Both the position numbers and the translations under genes were made by a program. A DNA stretch of 64,000 bases. Origin: Steroidobacter agaridevorans (GTDB lineage: Bacteria > Pseudomonadota > Gammaproteobacteria > Steroidobacterales > Steroidobacteraceae). Positions within the stretch are counted from its first letter, which is position 1; each line of letters opens with the position of its first letter. The notes under the pieces were generated by a model. That model was not told the origin of the DNA. It made no database searches and worked only from the letters and a program-made list of their open reading frames with translations. Below, piece after piece: positions 8,853 through 16,975 of this stretch. The stretch covers positions 622,472-686,471 of the forward strand of contig NZ_BLJO01000001.1 of the NCBI RefSeq assembly GCF_009932555.1. Reading direction: 5' to 3'.

Positions 8853-10006
8853 CCGATGTACTGGCGGGTCTTATTCACGATCCCTTTCGCCCATTCGAAG
8901 AACTTGTGGCTGGTGCGATAGTCGAGGAATGTTTTATTGGGCGCGCGCATGACGGATTCGAACTGTTCGTTGGTCAGCCCGAGCTTCTTGATAGTGTACA
9001 CGCGGTCCTGCTCGAGCAGATGCGCAGGATAGACCGGCTCACGCAAACCTGCGAGCGCCTGCTCGCGGGTCATCTGACCCGAACAGATCAATGTCGAGTA
9101 GTGGGCTTTGCGCTTGTCGATGTCGAATTTTCGCGGCAGCAGATAGGCCTGATAGAAACGAGTGTAGATCGATTCGTAGTGCTTGCCGCCGTAATAGATC
9201 CAACCGAGCTTGTTCTGCAGCACGTCCATGGCCTGCTGCTTGTCGTAGTCGATGTAGTTGAGGATCGAAACGAGCCGGATGCGCCGTAGAAACATGTGCT
9301 GGAACAGCCGCAGCAGAGAAAAATGCGGGTACGTCGAGAGCTTCGCTGTGCCGAAGCGCCGGTGCACGTCCTTGACGTAGCGCCAGTCGAAATAGCCGTA
9401 GCCCCACTTCTCCGGCAGCAAGGCTTCGGTGGTTACGTTGGTGCCCGTGATGACATAGCGAATACCATGGCGCGCGGCCATCTCGTACAGCAGCGCAAAG
9501 ATCGCGTGATCGGTAGGCACTTCACCATCGGGCGTCGACGCCTTCAAAAAAGAAATCTGCAGGTCGCGAAACTCCTCCCAGTCGATCACGTGCGTGTACA
9601 GATCGATGCCGAGCGTCTTGAGCGTTTTCTCGATGTTGGCGACCGCGAGCTCCGAGTTCCAACCGTTGTCCAGATGGACCGCCAGCGGCCGCAGGCCCAG
9701 GTTCTTTACCAGCCACGCAACGTAGGTGCTGTCGACACCGCCGCTGACGCCGATGATGCAATCGTATTGTTTACCTTTGCCCGCGGCACGGATCTGCTCG
9801 ACCAGCGCGTCGAGCTGCAGCTTGCGTTGCTCGGACGGAATGAGCCGCTGGCGGGCGACCCGCTCATAGCGATGGCAATGACTGCAGACACCGTCGGCAT
9901 CGAAGCTGATGTCCGGATCGGTCGTGTCCATGACGCAGCGGACGCACATTCGCGCCGGCGCGACCGGGGCCATGAAGACCTGAGATGGGGCGGAGCTTGA
10001 TGTCAT
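8849..10006 (-). CDS. wbpG: N-acetyl sugar amidotransferase, WbpG/WbuX-like (cassette B)
   Basis: The protein (385 residues) combines an N-terminal four-cysteine cluster (CVRC...CSHC, residues 21-44) with an ATP-pyrophosphatase PP-loop, GVSGGVDST (near 84). This is the family that turns an N-acetyl group on a sugar into an acetimidoyl (amidine) group, using ammonia from a HisH/HisF-like pair. In P. aeruginosa wbpG-hisH2-hisF2 act on ManNAc3NAc-uronic acid. Here the matching hisF2/hisH2 genes lie just upstream, separated only by wzy. The start is the ATG at 10006. The substrate in this organism is unknown; a 2,3-diamino-uronate is the best guess if the WbpB/D/E-like genes supply it. Confidence 0.88.
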   Translation of the reverse strand: MTSSSAPSQVFMAPVAPARMCVRCVMDTTDPDISFDADGVCSHCHRYERVARQRLIPSEQRKLQLDALVEQIRAAGKGKQYDCIIGVSGGVDSTYVAWLVKNLGLRPLAVHLDNGWNSELAVANIEKTLKTLGIDLYTHVIDWEEFRDLQISFLKASTPDGEVPTDHAIFALLYEMAARHGIRYVITGTNVTTEALLPEKWGYGYFDWRYVKDVHRRFGTAKLSTYPHFSLLRLFQHMFLRRIRLVSILNYIDYDKQQAMDVLQNKLGWIYYGGKHYESIYTRFYQAYLLPRKFDIDKRKAHYSTLICSGQMTREQALAGLREPVYPAHLLEQDRVYTIKKLGLTNEQFESVMRAPNKTFLDYRTSHKFFEWAKGIVNKTRQYIG

Positions 10007-10009
10007 CGA

Positions 10010-11329
10010 TTAACTCGCGGGTGGAACAGTGTGCGCCACATGGGTGTTCGTGGGCCCGGCATCGGCGGCTGGAGAAAGCGCGGCCTCGCGTGGCGCCTTG
10101 GCGTGCAGGAGCGCGACCAGCATCGAGAGCAGCACTTTGGCCGCGAACGCGCCGACGATGACGGAGATATGAAACAACGTGACGATCTCTCCGCCGTTGA
10201 GCCACCCGAACAGAAAAAATACCGAATAGTTTGCCCAAAGCGCCGCGCTGAGCAGGCGGCCGTTCGAGAGCGCCTTGTCGATCTTCGCGTAGACCCAGCC
10301 GGTGATGATGCCGGCGAGCAATCCGAATACCGGTATGCCGAACGCGCCCATGGCGATCACGCCTTCGGAGAAGGGTGTGCCGGTGACGCTGTGGCCCTCT
10401 TCGATGCCCTCGAGAGGGTAGCCGATCGTGTAGGTGAGCAGACTGCCATAGTGAGCCGAGACCCACTCCTGCATATCGTCCCGGGTGATTCCGCTCAGCA
10501 TCGAGAACAGCCGGTCGCCGATGGCGACCATCGGCGTGATCCAGTAGTTCGCGAACTCCTCGCCGCTCCTCCACATGTCCCAGATGAACCAGGAGACATC
10601 GCCTTGAAAGATGGTGAGACGCGCCAGGATGAACTGAAACGCGCTCTCGTAGATCATGCCTTCCAGCTTGTCGAACATCTGAAAGGCTACAAAGATGCTG
10701 GCGAATGCCGCTGCCGCAGGCAGCAGCAGCGCGCGGGCGGGCCTGAACCAGAGCATCACCATGACACCTGGCAGCAGGATGTACAACGCGGTGGTCTTGA
10801 AGCCCCAGGAAGCACCGATGATGGCTGTGATCAGCCCGAGGACGACCAACGGAATCCGCGCGCCCCTCGGCTTGCCCCCCGCGCTGTACATGGCGCAGGC
10901 CAGCGCGAAAATCGTGGGCGCCAGCCACTTGAGAATCAGGTACGCCACCGCGCCGAAGCCGCCCAGGGAAGTGCGGAACTCGCCCTTGCCCACCTCGCCG
11001 GAAAGCACCGACAGTCCGCCGAACACCACCACCGTCAGGACGCAGAACGCGCCATTGACGATGAGCGCGACGGTGCTGAACTTCATCACCTCGATGCGCG
11101 GGATCGCGACCGACGCCGCTTCTCGCCGCGTCGAATCGCGAAAAAACGTTCCTCGGGTGCTGATCCACACGCCCAACAGCGCAAACACGATGTAAGCCGC
11201 GAACGCATATGTCGCGCCATTGGGCTCGCCCCACCGGTTGACGCTCGGCGCGTAAGCGCCCTGCTCGACCTGAATGATGCCGAGCAGCGGCGTCAACAGC
11301 GCGAAATAGAGCATCAATCGTAGTGGCAC
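10010..11329 (-). CDS. wzy: O-antigen polymerase, Wzy-like integral membrane protein
   Basis: This very hydrophobic protein of about 440 residues has some ten predicted membrane segments and one large polar loop in the second half (about residues 215-330), the topology expected of Wzy. Wzy proteins share little sequence, so the call rests on topology and on its place in a locus with wzx, wzz and glycosyltransferases. I prefer the GTG at 11329, because AGGGA lies 7 bases upstream and the start falls clear of the hisF2 stop. A TTG at 11359 would overlap hisF2, and an ATG at 11314 is also possible. It lies between hisF2 and wbpG, inside cassette B. Confidence 0.78.
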   Translation of the reverse strand: MPLRLMLYFALLTPLLGIIQVEQGAYAPSVNRWGEPNGATYAFAAYIVFALLGVWISTRGTFFRDSTRREAASVAIPRIEVMKFSTVALIVNGAFCVLTVVVFGGLSVLSGEVGKGEFRTSLGGFGAVAYLILKWLAPTIFALACAMYSAGGKPRGARIPLVVLGLITAIIGASWGFKTTALYILLPGVMVMLWFRPARALLLPAAAAFASIFVAFQMFDKLEGMIYESAFQFILARLTIFQGDVSWFIWDMWRSGEEFANYWITPMVAIGDRLFSMLSGITRDDMQEWVSAHYGSLLTYTIGYPLEGIEEGHSVTGTPFSEGVIAMGAFGIPVFGLLAGIITGWVYAKIDKALSNGRLLSAALWANYSVFFLFGWLNGGEIVTLFHISVIVGAFAAKVLLSMLVALLHAKAPREAALSPAADAGPTNTHVAHTVPPAS

Positions 11330-11339
11330 TGGTTCGTCC

Positions 11340-12101
11340 CTACGCGAAGTTGGCGGCAAGCTCCGCCGGACTGGGATAAGTGATCAGTACCGCGCGGTGC
11401 GGACCATAAAATACAAACATCGCTCCAGCAGCGACGGCGCTCGCGCCTCCCTCCGTGACGGCAGCACGAAAATCCGCGAGGGAGCCGGCTCCGCCACTGG
11501 CGATCACGGGCACGGATACCGCTCGGCTCACCCGCGACAGCAGGTCGAGATCATAGCCCTTCATCGTGCCGTCCCGATCGACCGCGGTGAGCAGGATCTC
11601 ACCGACGCCGAGATCCTCCATCTGTTTGGCATAGGTCACCGGGTCGACGCCGGTGCCGACGTTCGCCGAGTCGACCACGACTTCATATCGACCCAGGAGC
11701 TTGCGCCGGACATCGATGGATGCAACCACCGCCTGCGCGCCGAATTCCTTCGACGCCTGCCGCAGCACCTCGGGGCTGCGCCATGCGCCGGCGTTGAAAA
11801 TGACCTTCTCGACGCCGAGTTTCAGCAGTCGTCTCGCCTCATCCACGGTGCGCAAACCGCCGCCGTAGGCAAGCGGCATGAAGCACTCGCTCGCAAACTC
11901 TTCGATCCGCTCGAAGTTCGGGGCGCGGCCTTCCCGCGTCGCCGTGATATCGAGGACCACCAGCTCGTCCACTTCCTTGTCGTTGAAGATCCTGATCGCG
12001 TTGATGGGATCGCCGACGTACTTCGGCTCTTTGAAGCGGGTCGTCTTGACCAACCCCTGGCCTCGCAGCAGCAGGCACGGAATGACTCGCGTTCTGAGCA
12101 T
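11340..12101 (-). CDS. wbuZ: HisF2/WbuZ (AglZ/HisF2 family acetamidino-modification protein), cassette B
   Basis: This 253-residue (beta/alpha)8 protein is homologous to imidazole-glycerol-phosphate synthase cyclase but belongs to the WbuZ/HisF2 group. The catalytic Asp of true HisF in the first strand (CLDV) is Leu here (IPCLLLRGQG, residue 11), whereas the second Asp is kept (ASIDVRR near 128). It therefore probably serves as docking partner and ammonia conduit between the HisH glutaminase and the WbpG-like amidotransferase. I chose the ATG at 12101, which overlaps the hisH2 stop by one base (TGATG). A GTG three codons upstream is possible. Confidence 0.9.
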   Translation of the reverse strand: MLRTRVIPCLLLRGQGLVKTTRFKEPKYVGDPINAIRIFNDKEVDELVVLDITATREGRAPNFERIEEFASECFMPLAYGGGLRTVDEARRLLKLGVEKVIFNAGAWRSPEVLRQASKEFGAQAVVASIDVRRKLLGRYEVVVDSANVGTGVDPVTYAKQMEDLGVGEILLTAVDRDGTMKGYDLDLLSRVSRAVSVPVIASGGAGSLADFRAAVTEGGASAVAAGAMFVFYGPHRAVLITYPSPAELAANFA

Positions 12102-12715
12102 CAGACGCACCCGTTGGCGAAGTTGGTCAGCAGCTGCATGCCGAATTTGTGACTTTTTTCGGGGTGGAACTGCACGCCCCAGACATTGTCACGATGCAAC
12201 CCGCTGTCGAACTGCCGGCCGTAGCTCGTGGTCAGCAGCACGTCGTTGCGGTCCGCGCAGGCCACGTAATAGGAATGTACGAAATAGAACCGCGACTGCT
12301 CCGGCAGATTCTCCAGCAACGCATCCGGCCGCGCCGGCGCAACCAGATTCCAGCCCATGTGCGGCACTTTCAGCCCGGCGTCGCCCGGCTCGAAGCGCAA
12401 CACCTGCGCATCGATCCAGCCGAGGCCGGCGCGATCGCCTTCGGCACTGTGCCGCGTCATCAGCTGCATGCCCAGGCAGATGCCCAAGGTCGGCACCCTG
12501 GCGCCGAGCACTCTCTCATCCAGCACTGAGCGCAGACCGTTGCGCTCGAGACTCTGCATTCCTGCATCGAAGGCGCCGACGCCGGGCAGAATCAATTTTT
12601 GTGCGGCCATGACGGCGCGAGGATCGGAGCTGATCTCGCTGGCCGCGCCAATCTTGGTCAGCATGTTGCGAATGGAGCCAAGATTCCCCATCCCGTAGTC
12701 GACTATCGTGATCAT
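12101..12715 (-). CDS. wbuY: HisH2/WbuY glutamine amidotransferase subunit, cassette B
   Basis: This class I glutaminase of 204 residues would release ammonia from glutamine for the acetimidoyl-forming amidotransferase. It has the nucleophile elbow GICLGMQL (Cys near residue 79), the oxyanion region PGVGAFDAGM and the His-Glu pair in VQFHPEKS near 183, so the triad is intact. It resembles HisH of histidine synthesis, but it sits among O-antigen genes with hisF2 and a WbpG-like gene and no other his gene, so a role in histidine synthesis is unlikely. The start overlaps the stop of the upstream gene (ATGA). Confidence 0.9.
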   Translation of the reverse strand: MITIVDYGMGNLGSIRNMLTKIGAASEISSDPRAVMAAQKLILPGVGAFDAGMQSLERNGLRSVLDERVLGARVPTLGICLGMQLMTRHSAEGDRAGLGWIDAQVLRFEPGDAGLKVPHMGWNLVAPARPDALLENLPEQSRFYFVHSYYVACADRNDVLLTTSYGRQFDSGLHRDNVWGVQFHPEKSHKFGMQLLTNFANGCV

Positions 12716-14268
12716 GTTCGCTCGCGCGTCCTACGATCCGTGGCCTGTTCGATCAACTCAACGAGCGCAGATCGCTGCGCGCTCTCCGCAAGATCGCCGC
12801 CACGCCCCAGGGCGAGTACGCGCTCGAGCGTGGCCGCGAGCTGGATTTCATCGCCCGTCTCCAGGTGCGCCCAGCCTTGCTCGATCGACGGCTCGAACAG
12901 CTCCGCGCCCCACTGCGTCGTCAGTACCGAGCGCACGCCGAACTGCGCGGCCTCGATCACCGTGCTCGAACTGTGCGTGAGATGGAGGTCGATCGAAGGC
13001 AACAACGCTTGCAACGGCAGATCCGTCGGCTCATCGAGCAGGAAGCGCTCCGGGTTGCCCAGGCGGCTTCGCACCGCCTCTCGCTCCGCCAGCATCACGG
13101 GATGCAAGCGCACCCAGAACGCGAAGCGGTCGGCGGCGTGCTCGATCAGCCGCGCCAAGGGATCGATCTGATCCGCCGGCGCAAAACCGAACTGCAACGT
13201 GACCAACACGACGGGGCGGTGTCCGGATCGCGCCTTCAGTTCACGGCCGGCCGTGAGCGCTGCCGCGCTACCCGGCCATGCAGTCGAGTCGCGCCACACG
13301 TTCATCCAAGGATTGCCTCCGACCACTGCAGAGTGCGTCGTGTCGACGCTCCACTGTGAAATCACCTCGCGCTCCCAATCGGACCAAACCCAGAAGTAAT
13401 CCGGCAGCAGCGGATGAGTGCGGTCCTTCGGCCGCGGCCAGGCCGCGTATGCGGGATGCATCGAGCCTTGCACGCCATGCTGAAGATCCACGACGGGAAC
13501 TCCCGACTCACGACAGGCCAGCACAAAGGCGAATCCTTCCAGACTGTAGTAACTGACCAGCATAGCCAGCTTCGGACGCGTACGTTCGAGTTTGGCGCGG
13601 TAGAAATCAGCAACGGCCCGCAGCCGTGCGGCATCCGAAAGAATCTTTGCGAGTGCGAGCGAGCTGGCGCCGAATCCTGCTCTCGACAGGACTTCACAGG
13701 CCTCCTCGCGCATCGGGAGCACCGCGGGCAGCGGCGCACGCCGCAACATCGCTCGCACTGTCGCTCGGTCGACGCCTGCTTGCACGGAACGCGACGGCGT
13801 ATGAAGCGGACGGCGATAAGTGTGCAACGGTGTCCAAAGTGCGCTGCTCAACCCATTTGCGCTTGCGTCCGCGATCAGAGGATCGCAAAAGCGTTCGACC
13901 CAATGGGGGCCTATGCGCGCGAATGACAGTCCATCCGACAGAAAAACGAGATCGCGCCGCACCGGTCCGCGGTCCCGATCGCGGGCATGCAAGATTGAAT
14001 CGGTGAATCCGCGCATCGCGCCGGAGGCCATTGCGCGCAAGCGAGACACCGCACTGACGCTCGGCGTCGGCCCGACTTCCGCTCGCTGCTTCGCCGCCGT
14101 AAATTCGGCGAACATCCAGCGCACACGGACCAACGGCCAGACGGCGATACCGCCCACCCGCCAGTCGAGCACCGGCAATTGCGCCTCGACCGTGGCCAGA
14201 GCGTTCATGAACTCCGACGACAGCGGCAGGCCGCCACGCATATCTCGTTGTGCTTCAGCGACTCGCAT
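12712..14268 (-). CDS. Putative GT-B-like glycosyltransferase of unassigned family
   Basis: The 518-residue protein is predicted soluble. I do not recognise a defined family with certainty. The central segment VVDLQHGVQGSMHPAYAAWP (near residue 270), the following DYFWVWSDWE, and the later LHLTHSSSTVIEAAQFG (near 440) resemble the C-terminal half of capsule-type or CDP-glycerol-transferase-like GT-B proteins, where HG and a Ser-rich THSSS loop hold the nucleotide sugar. It lies between wzx and hisH2. With three transferases and a CMP-legionaminate pathway in the operon, it is a candidate nonulosonate transferase. That is inference. Confidence 0.65.
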   Translation of the reverse strand: MRVAEAQRDMRGGLPLSSEFMNALATVEAQLPVLDWRVGGIAVWPLVRVRWMFAEFTAAKQRAEVGPTPSVSAVSRLRAMASGAMRGFTDSILHARDRDRGPVRRDLVFLSDGLSFARIGPHWVERFCDPLIADASANGLSSALWTPLHTYRRPLHTPSRSVQAGVDRATVRAMLRRAPLPAVLPMREEACEVLSRAGFGASSLALAKILSDAARLRAVADFYRAKLERTRPKLAMLVSYYSLEGFAFVLACRESGVPVVDLQHGVQGSMHPAYAAWPRPKDRTHPLLPDYFWVWSDWEREVISQWSVDTTHSAVVGGNPWMNVWRDSTAWPGSAAALTAGRELKARSGHRPVVLVTLQFGFAPADQIDPLARLIEHAADRFAFWVRLHPVMLAEREAVRSRLGNPERFLLDEPTDLPLQALLPSIDLHLTHSSSTVIEAAQFGVRSVLTTQWGAELFEPSIEQGWAHLETGDEIQLAATLERVLALGRGGDLAESAQRSALVELIEQATDRRTRERT

Positions 14269-15559
14269 GACCTGCCAGAGCCTGCTGCCACCAAGCTACG
14301 AGTGCCAGCCGCGGACTGTGCCACGGCAACTTGAAAGTCCTCTGCGCCACGATCCATGCGACTAGTGCCAGGAGAGCTTGCGACAATGCGTAACCCATGG
14401 CGCCACCGGCAGGGCCGAAGCTCGACACGAGCCCGATGGTGCACAACAGTCCGAGCGACGCCGTCGGGAAACTGACGCCGCTGAGCACACCAGTGCGATT
14501 GCCGAAGAAGTACAAGCCAGCCACTGAGGCATACACGCCCGAGAAGGCGCCGCCGAGAATGAACCAGGGCAGGATGCTCAGTGCCGAATGGTATGCCGGA
14601 CCGAGTACCAGCGTTCCGACCGCGACCAGCGCCGCTCCGACTGCAATCGCCACCGCCAGGAATCCTGGAACCGCTGCGTACATTGCACCGACGACGCGCA
14701 GCTCTTCGTCCGGCTGCTGGCTGCTCAGTCGAGCGAACAGCCACGGGTTGAACGCTTTCACAAACCCGTCCGCGAAAATGGCCATGACCGTGCCGAGCTG
14801 AGCCGCCGCGCCATAGATGCCAAGCATCTCCGGCCCCAGCAGCGCGGAAACGACGAATCGATCCGCGGTCGCGAGCATCACGCCCGCCAGCACATGAGGA
14901 ATGAGCGGCACGCCATACATGATCAGCCCTTGCACGTGTTGCTTGCGCAATTCATAGACGGCCTCCCCGGCTGCGCGCAGCATGATCACCGCGAGTGCCC
15001 CTACCGCGACCGCAGCGACCGTGGCGCCCGCGATGCGGCCCATTCCGCCCCAGCCGAGCACCAGCACACCGATCAATGAAAGAGCCACGTTCAATGCACT
15101 CGAGGCGAACTGGAGCGCGGCGTTGGCCGCGGGTCGATGCTGGCTCTGCCACAGAACGAGCCGACACTGCAGCAACACGTTCGATCCAGCCGAGATCGCC
15201 GCGAGTCCGGCAACCCATGGATCGAAACCGAATTGATGAGGAAACAGCAGCGCCGCCAGAGCAGTCAGGACAAAGGCGACGAGCAGCGTGCTGAGCAAAG
15301 CCACCACGATGGCGGCTCCGACCAGTCGCGGCATGTCTTGCGGATGTTCCTTGAACCAGCTCACGCCCAGCGCGCCCTGCACGCCCAAACCCGCGAACGC
15401 CGTGCAGGCGGACACGAGCAAAAAGTAATTCACGACCGCGCCATACTCGGCCGGCGGCAAGACACGCGTCAGCAGCGGAAGCAACAAGAACGGCACGCCG
15501 GCCGACAACAGGTTGCCGACGGTATATATCGCTCCCGCGCGTGCCGCACTGGTGGTCAA
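14255..15559 (-). CDS. wzx: O-antigen flippase, Wzx-like (MATE/polysaccharide transporter fold)
   Basis: This integral membrane protein of 434 residues has about twelve hydrophobic segments and the N-terminal pattern LSAGVPFLLLPLLTRVLPPAEYG, typical of the polysaccharide_synt/Wzx family. It would flip the lipid-linked O-unit to the periplasmic face for Wzy. The only usable start near the family's normal N-terminus is a TTG at 15559, with GAGG about 11 bases upstream; the first internal Met lies near residue 77, which is too late. It overlaps the next gene by 14 bases and follows the first hisH gene by 13 bases. Confidence 0.85.
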   Translation of the reverse strand: MTTSAARAGAIYTVGNLLSAGVPFLLLPLLTRVLPPAEYGAVVNYFLLVSACTAFAGLGVQGALGVSWFKEHPQDMPRLVGAAIVVALLSTLLVAFVLTALAALLFPHQFGFDPWVAGLAAISAGSNVLLQCRLVLWQSQHRPAANAALQFASSALNVALSLIGVLVLGWGGMGRIAGATVAAVAVGALAVIMLRAAGEAVYELRKQHVQGLIMYGVPLIPHVLAGVMLATADRFVVSALLGPEMLGIYGAAAQLGTVMAIFADGFVKAFNPWLFARLSSQQPDEELRVVGAMYAAVPGFLAVAIAVGAALVAVGTLVLGPAYHSALSILPWFILGGAFSGVYASVAGLYFFGNRTGVLSGVSFPTASLGLLCTIGLVSSFGPAGGAMGYALSQALLALVAWIVAQRTFKLPWHSPRLALVAWWQQALAGHASR

Positions 15560-15572
15560 GTTGGCGGCGGCC

Positions 15573-16214
15573 TCAGTCTTGAACGAAACGCGACAGGATC
15601 TGCAATCCCACGGCGCCGCTCTTCTCAGGATGGAACTGGCATCCGATCATTCTGCCGCCCCCCACTGCGGCGGTCACCCGATGACCGCCATACTCGCAAT
15701 GGGCGAGGACGTGCCTCGCATCCGTCGGCACGAAATGAAACGAGTGCACCAGGTACACCGATTCGCCGGCGCGTGTCGTCGCCAGCGCCGTGCGCGACCA
15801 GTCGGCATTCTCCGCCGGCGCCAGGTTTCGCCAACCGATGTTCGGAATCTTTTGCGCCGAGCCCTCAGTTGTAACCGCCGGCACCGCGACCACGCGTCCC
15901 GCGATCAGATCGAGCCCGGCGTGTTCGCCGAATTCTTCGCTGACGCCGGCCAACATCTGCATGCCCAGGCAGATGCCCATCAACGGCCGGCCCGACTGCG
16001 CATGGCGGCGGATCGGCTCCACCAATCCACGCTCACGCAAGCCGGCCATCCCGTCGGCGAAAGCGCCCACGCCAGGCAGTATCAATCTCGATGCTCCTGC
16101 CACCACGGCGGCATCGCCGCTGACCGTGACTTCGGCGCCAACTGATTCCAGCGCGCGCTGCACGCTGTACAGGTTGCCCATACCGTAGTCGACGACAGTG
16201 ACTTGCATCGTCAT
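15573..16214 (-). CDS. HisH-like glutamine amidotransferase subunit, cassette A
   Basis: This is a second, diverged HisH-type glutaminase (213 residues) with intact GICLGMQML (Cys near 85) and CQFHPEKSG (His-Glu near 195) motifs. It is followed by wzx and overlaps the upstream hisF-like gene (ATGA). Together with that gene and the amidotransferase at 16975-18198 it forms a complete ammonia-delivery set beside the legionaminic acid genes, so a role in making the acetimidoyl group of a nonulosonate is likely. It is clearly distinct in sequence from the cassette B copy, so this is not a recent duplication. Confidence 0.88.
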   Translation of the reverse strand: MTMQVTVVDYGMGNLYSVQRALESVGAEVTVSGDAAVVAGASRLILPGVGAFADGMAGLRERGLVEPIRRHAQSGRPLMGICLGMQMLAGVSEEFGEHAGLDLIAGRVVAVPAVTTEGSAQKIPNIGWRNLAPAENADWSRTALATTRAGESVYLVHSFHFVPTDARHVLAHCEYGGHRVTAAVGGGRMIGCQFHPEKSGAVGLQILSRFVQD

Positions 16215-16975
16215 ACCTGCCTCACTGTGATTTCCGCCGCATTGGCGGCAGCTCTCAAATCCGCCAGGCTCGCGCGGTTGTAATGCAAGACATCGGCGAA
16301 GGCGACGGCGTCAGCGCGCCCTTCTTTCACCACGGCGGACAAATGCGCTGGCTCGCCATAGCCGCCGCTCGCGATCACCGGAACGTTCACCGCTTCGGAG
16401 ATCGCGCGCGTCAATTCGACATCGAAGCCTTTGCGCGTGCCTTCCTGATCGATCGAGGTTATGAGCACTTCGCCGGCGCCGAGCTCGATGCCGCGGCGGG
16501 CCCACTCGACCGCATCCAGTCCGGACCTCTCCCGCCCGCAGTCCGTATACACCTCCCAACGTCCGCTCTCGCGTCGCTTGGCCTCGATCGACAGCACCAT
16601 GCATTGCGAGCCGAAACGCCGCGCCACTTCACGGATCAGCTCCGGACGATGCACGGCCGCGGTGTTGATCGCCACCTTGTCCGCTCCGGCGCGCAGCAGA
16701 TCGGTAACATCCTGAACCGTGCGTATGCCGCCGCCCACGGTCATCGGGACGAACACGTCATGCGCCGCTCGCCGCACGATCTCCGTCAGCTTGCTGCGCC
16801 CATAGAGACTGGCGACGACGTCGATGTACAGCAACTCGTCTGCGCCCTGCTCGTAGTACCGCTTGGCGAACGCCTGCGGGTCGCCGATGACGCGCAGACC
16901 TTCCAGATGGACGCCCTTGATCAGGTTGGGTCCCTTGATGTCCAGCCGCGCGATCAGACGGACTTGCCTGCCCAT
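16211..16975 (-). CDS. HisF-like (imidazole-glycerol-phosphate-synthase-cyclase-like) subunit, cassette A
   Basis: This 254-residue (beta/alpha)8 protein keeps the first HisF aspartate (ARLDIKG, near residue 10). The second catalytic Asp (AIDAK in HisF) is Glu here (LSIEAKR near 133), so canonical cyclase activity is doubtful and an ammonia-channel role is preferred. I chose the ATG at 16975, which shares one base with the stop of the upstream amidotransferase (TAATG). The frame stays open far upstream, but only as an unused frame inside the amidotransferase gene. It differs markedly from the cassette B paralogue. Confidence 0.88.
   Translation of the reverse strand: MGRQVRLIARLDIKGPNLIKGVHLEGLRVIGDPQAFAKRYYEQGADELLYIDVVASLYGRSKLTEIVRRAAHDVFVPMTVGGGIRTVQDVTDLLRAGADKVAINTAAVHRPELIREVARRFGSQCMVLSIEAKRRESGRWEVYTDCGRERSGLDAVEWARRGIELGAGEVLITSIDQEGTRKGFDVELTRAISEAVNVPVIASGGYGEPAHLSAVVKEGRADAVAFADVLHYNRASLADLRAAANAAEITVRQV

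Noticed and set aside
11340-16975. HisF and HisH genes as part of a histidine operon
   Set aside because: There are two copies of each, no other his gene, altered HisF catalytic acids, and each set adjoins an N-acetyl sugar amidotransferase gene.
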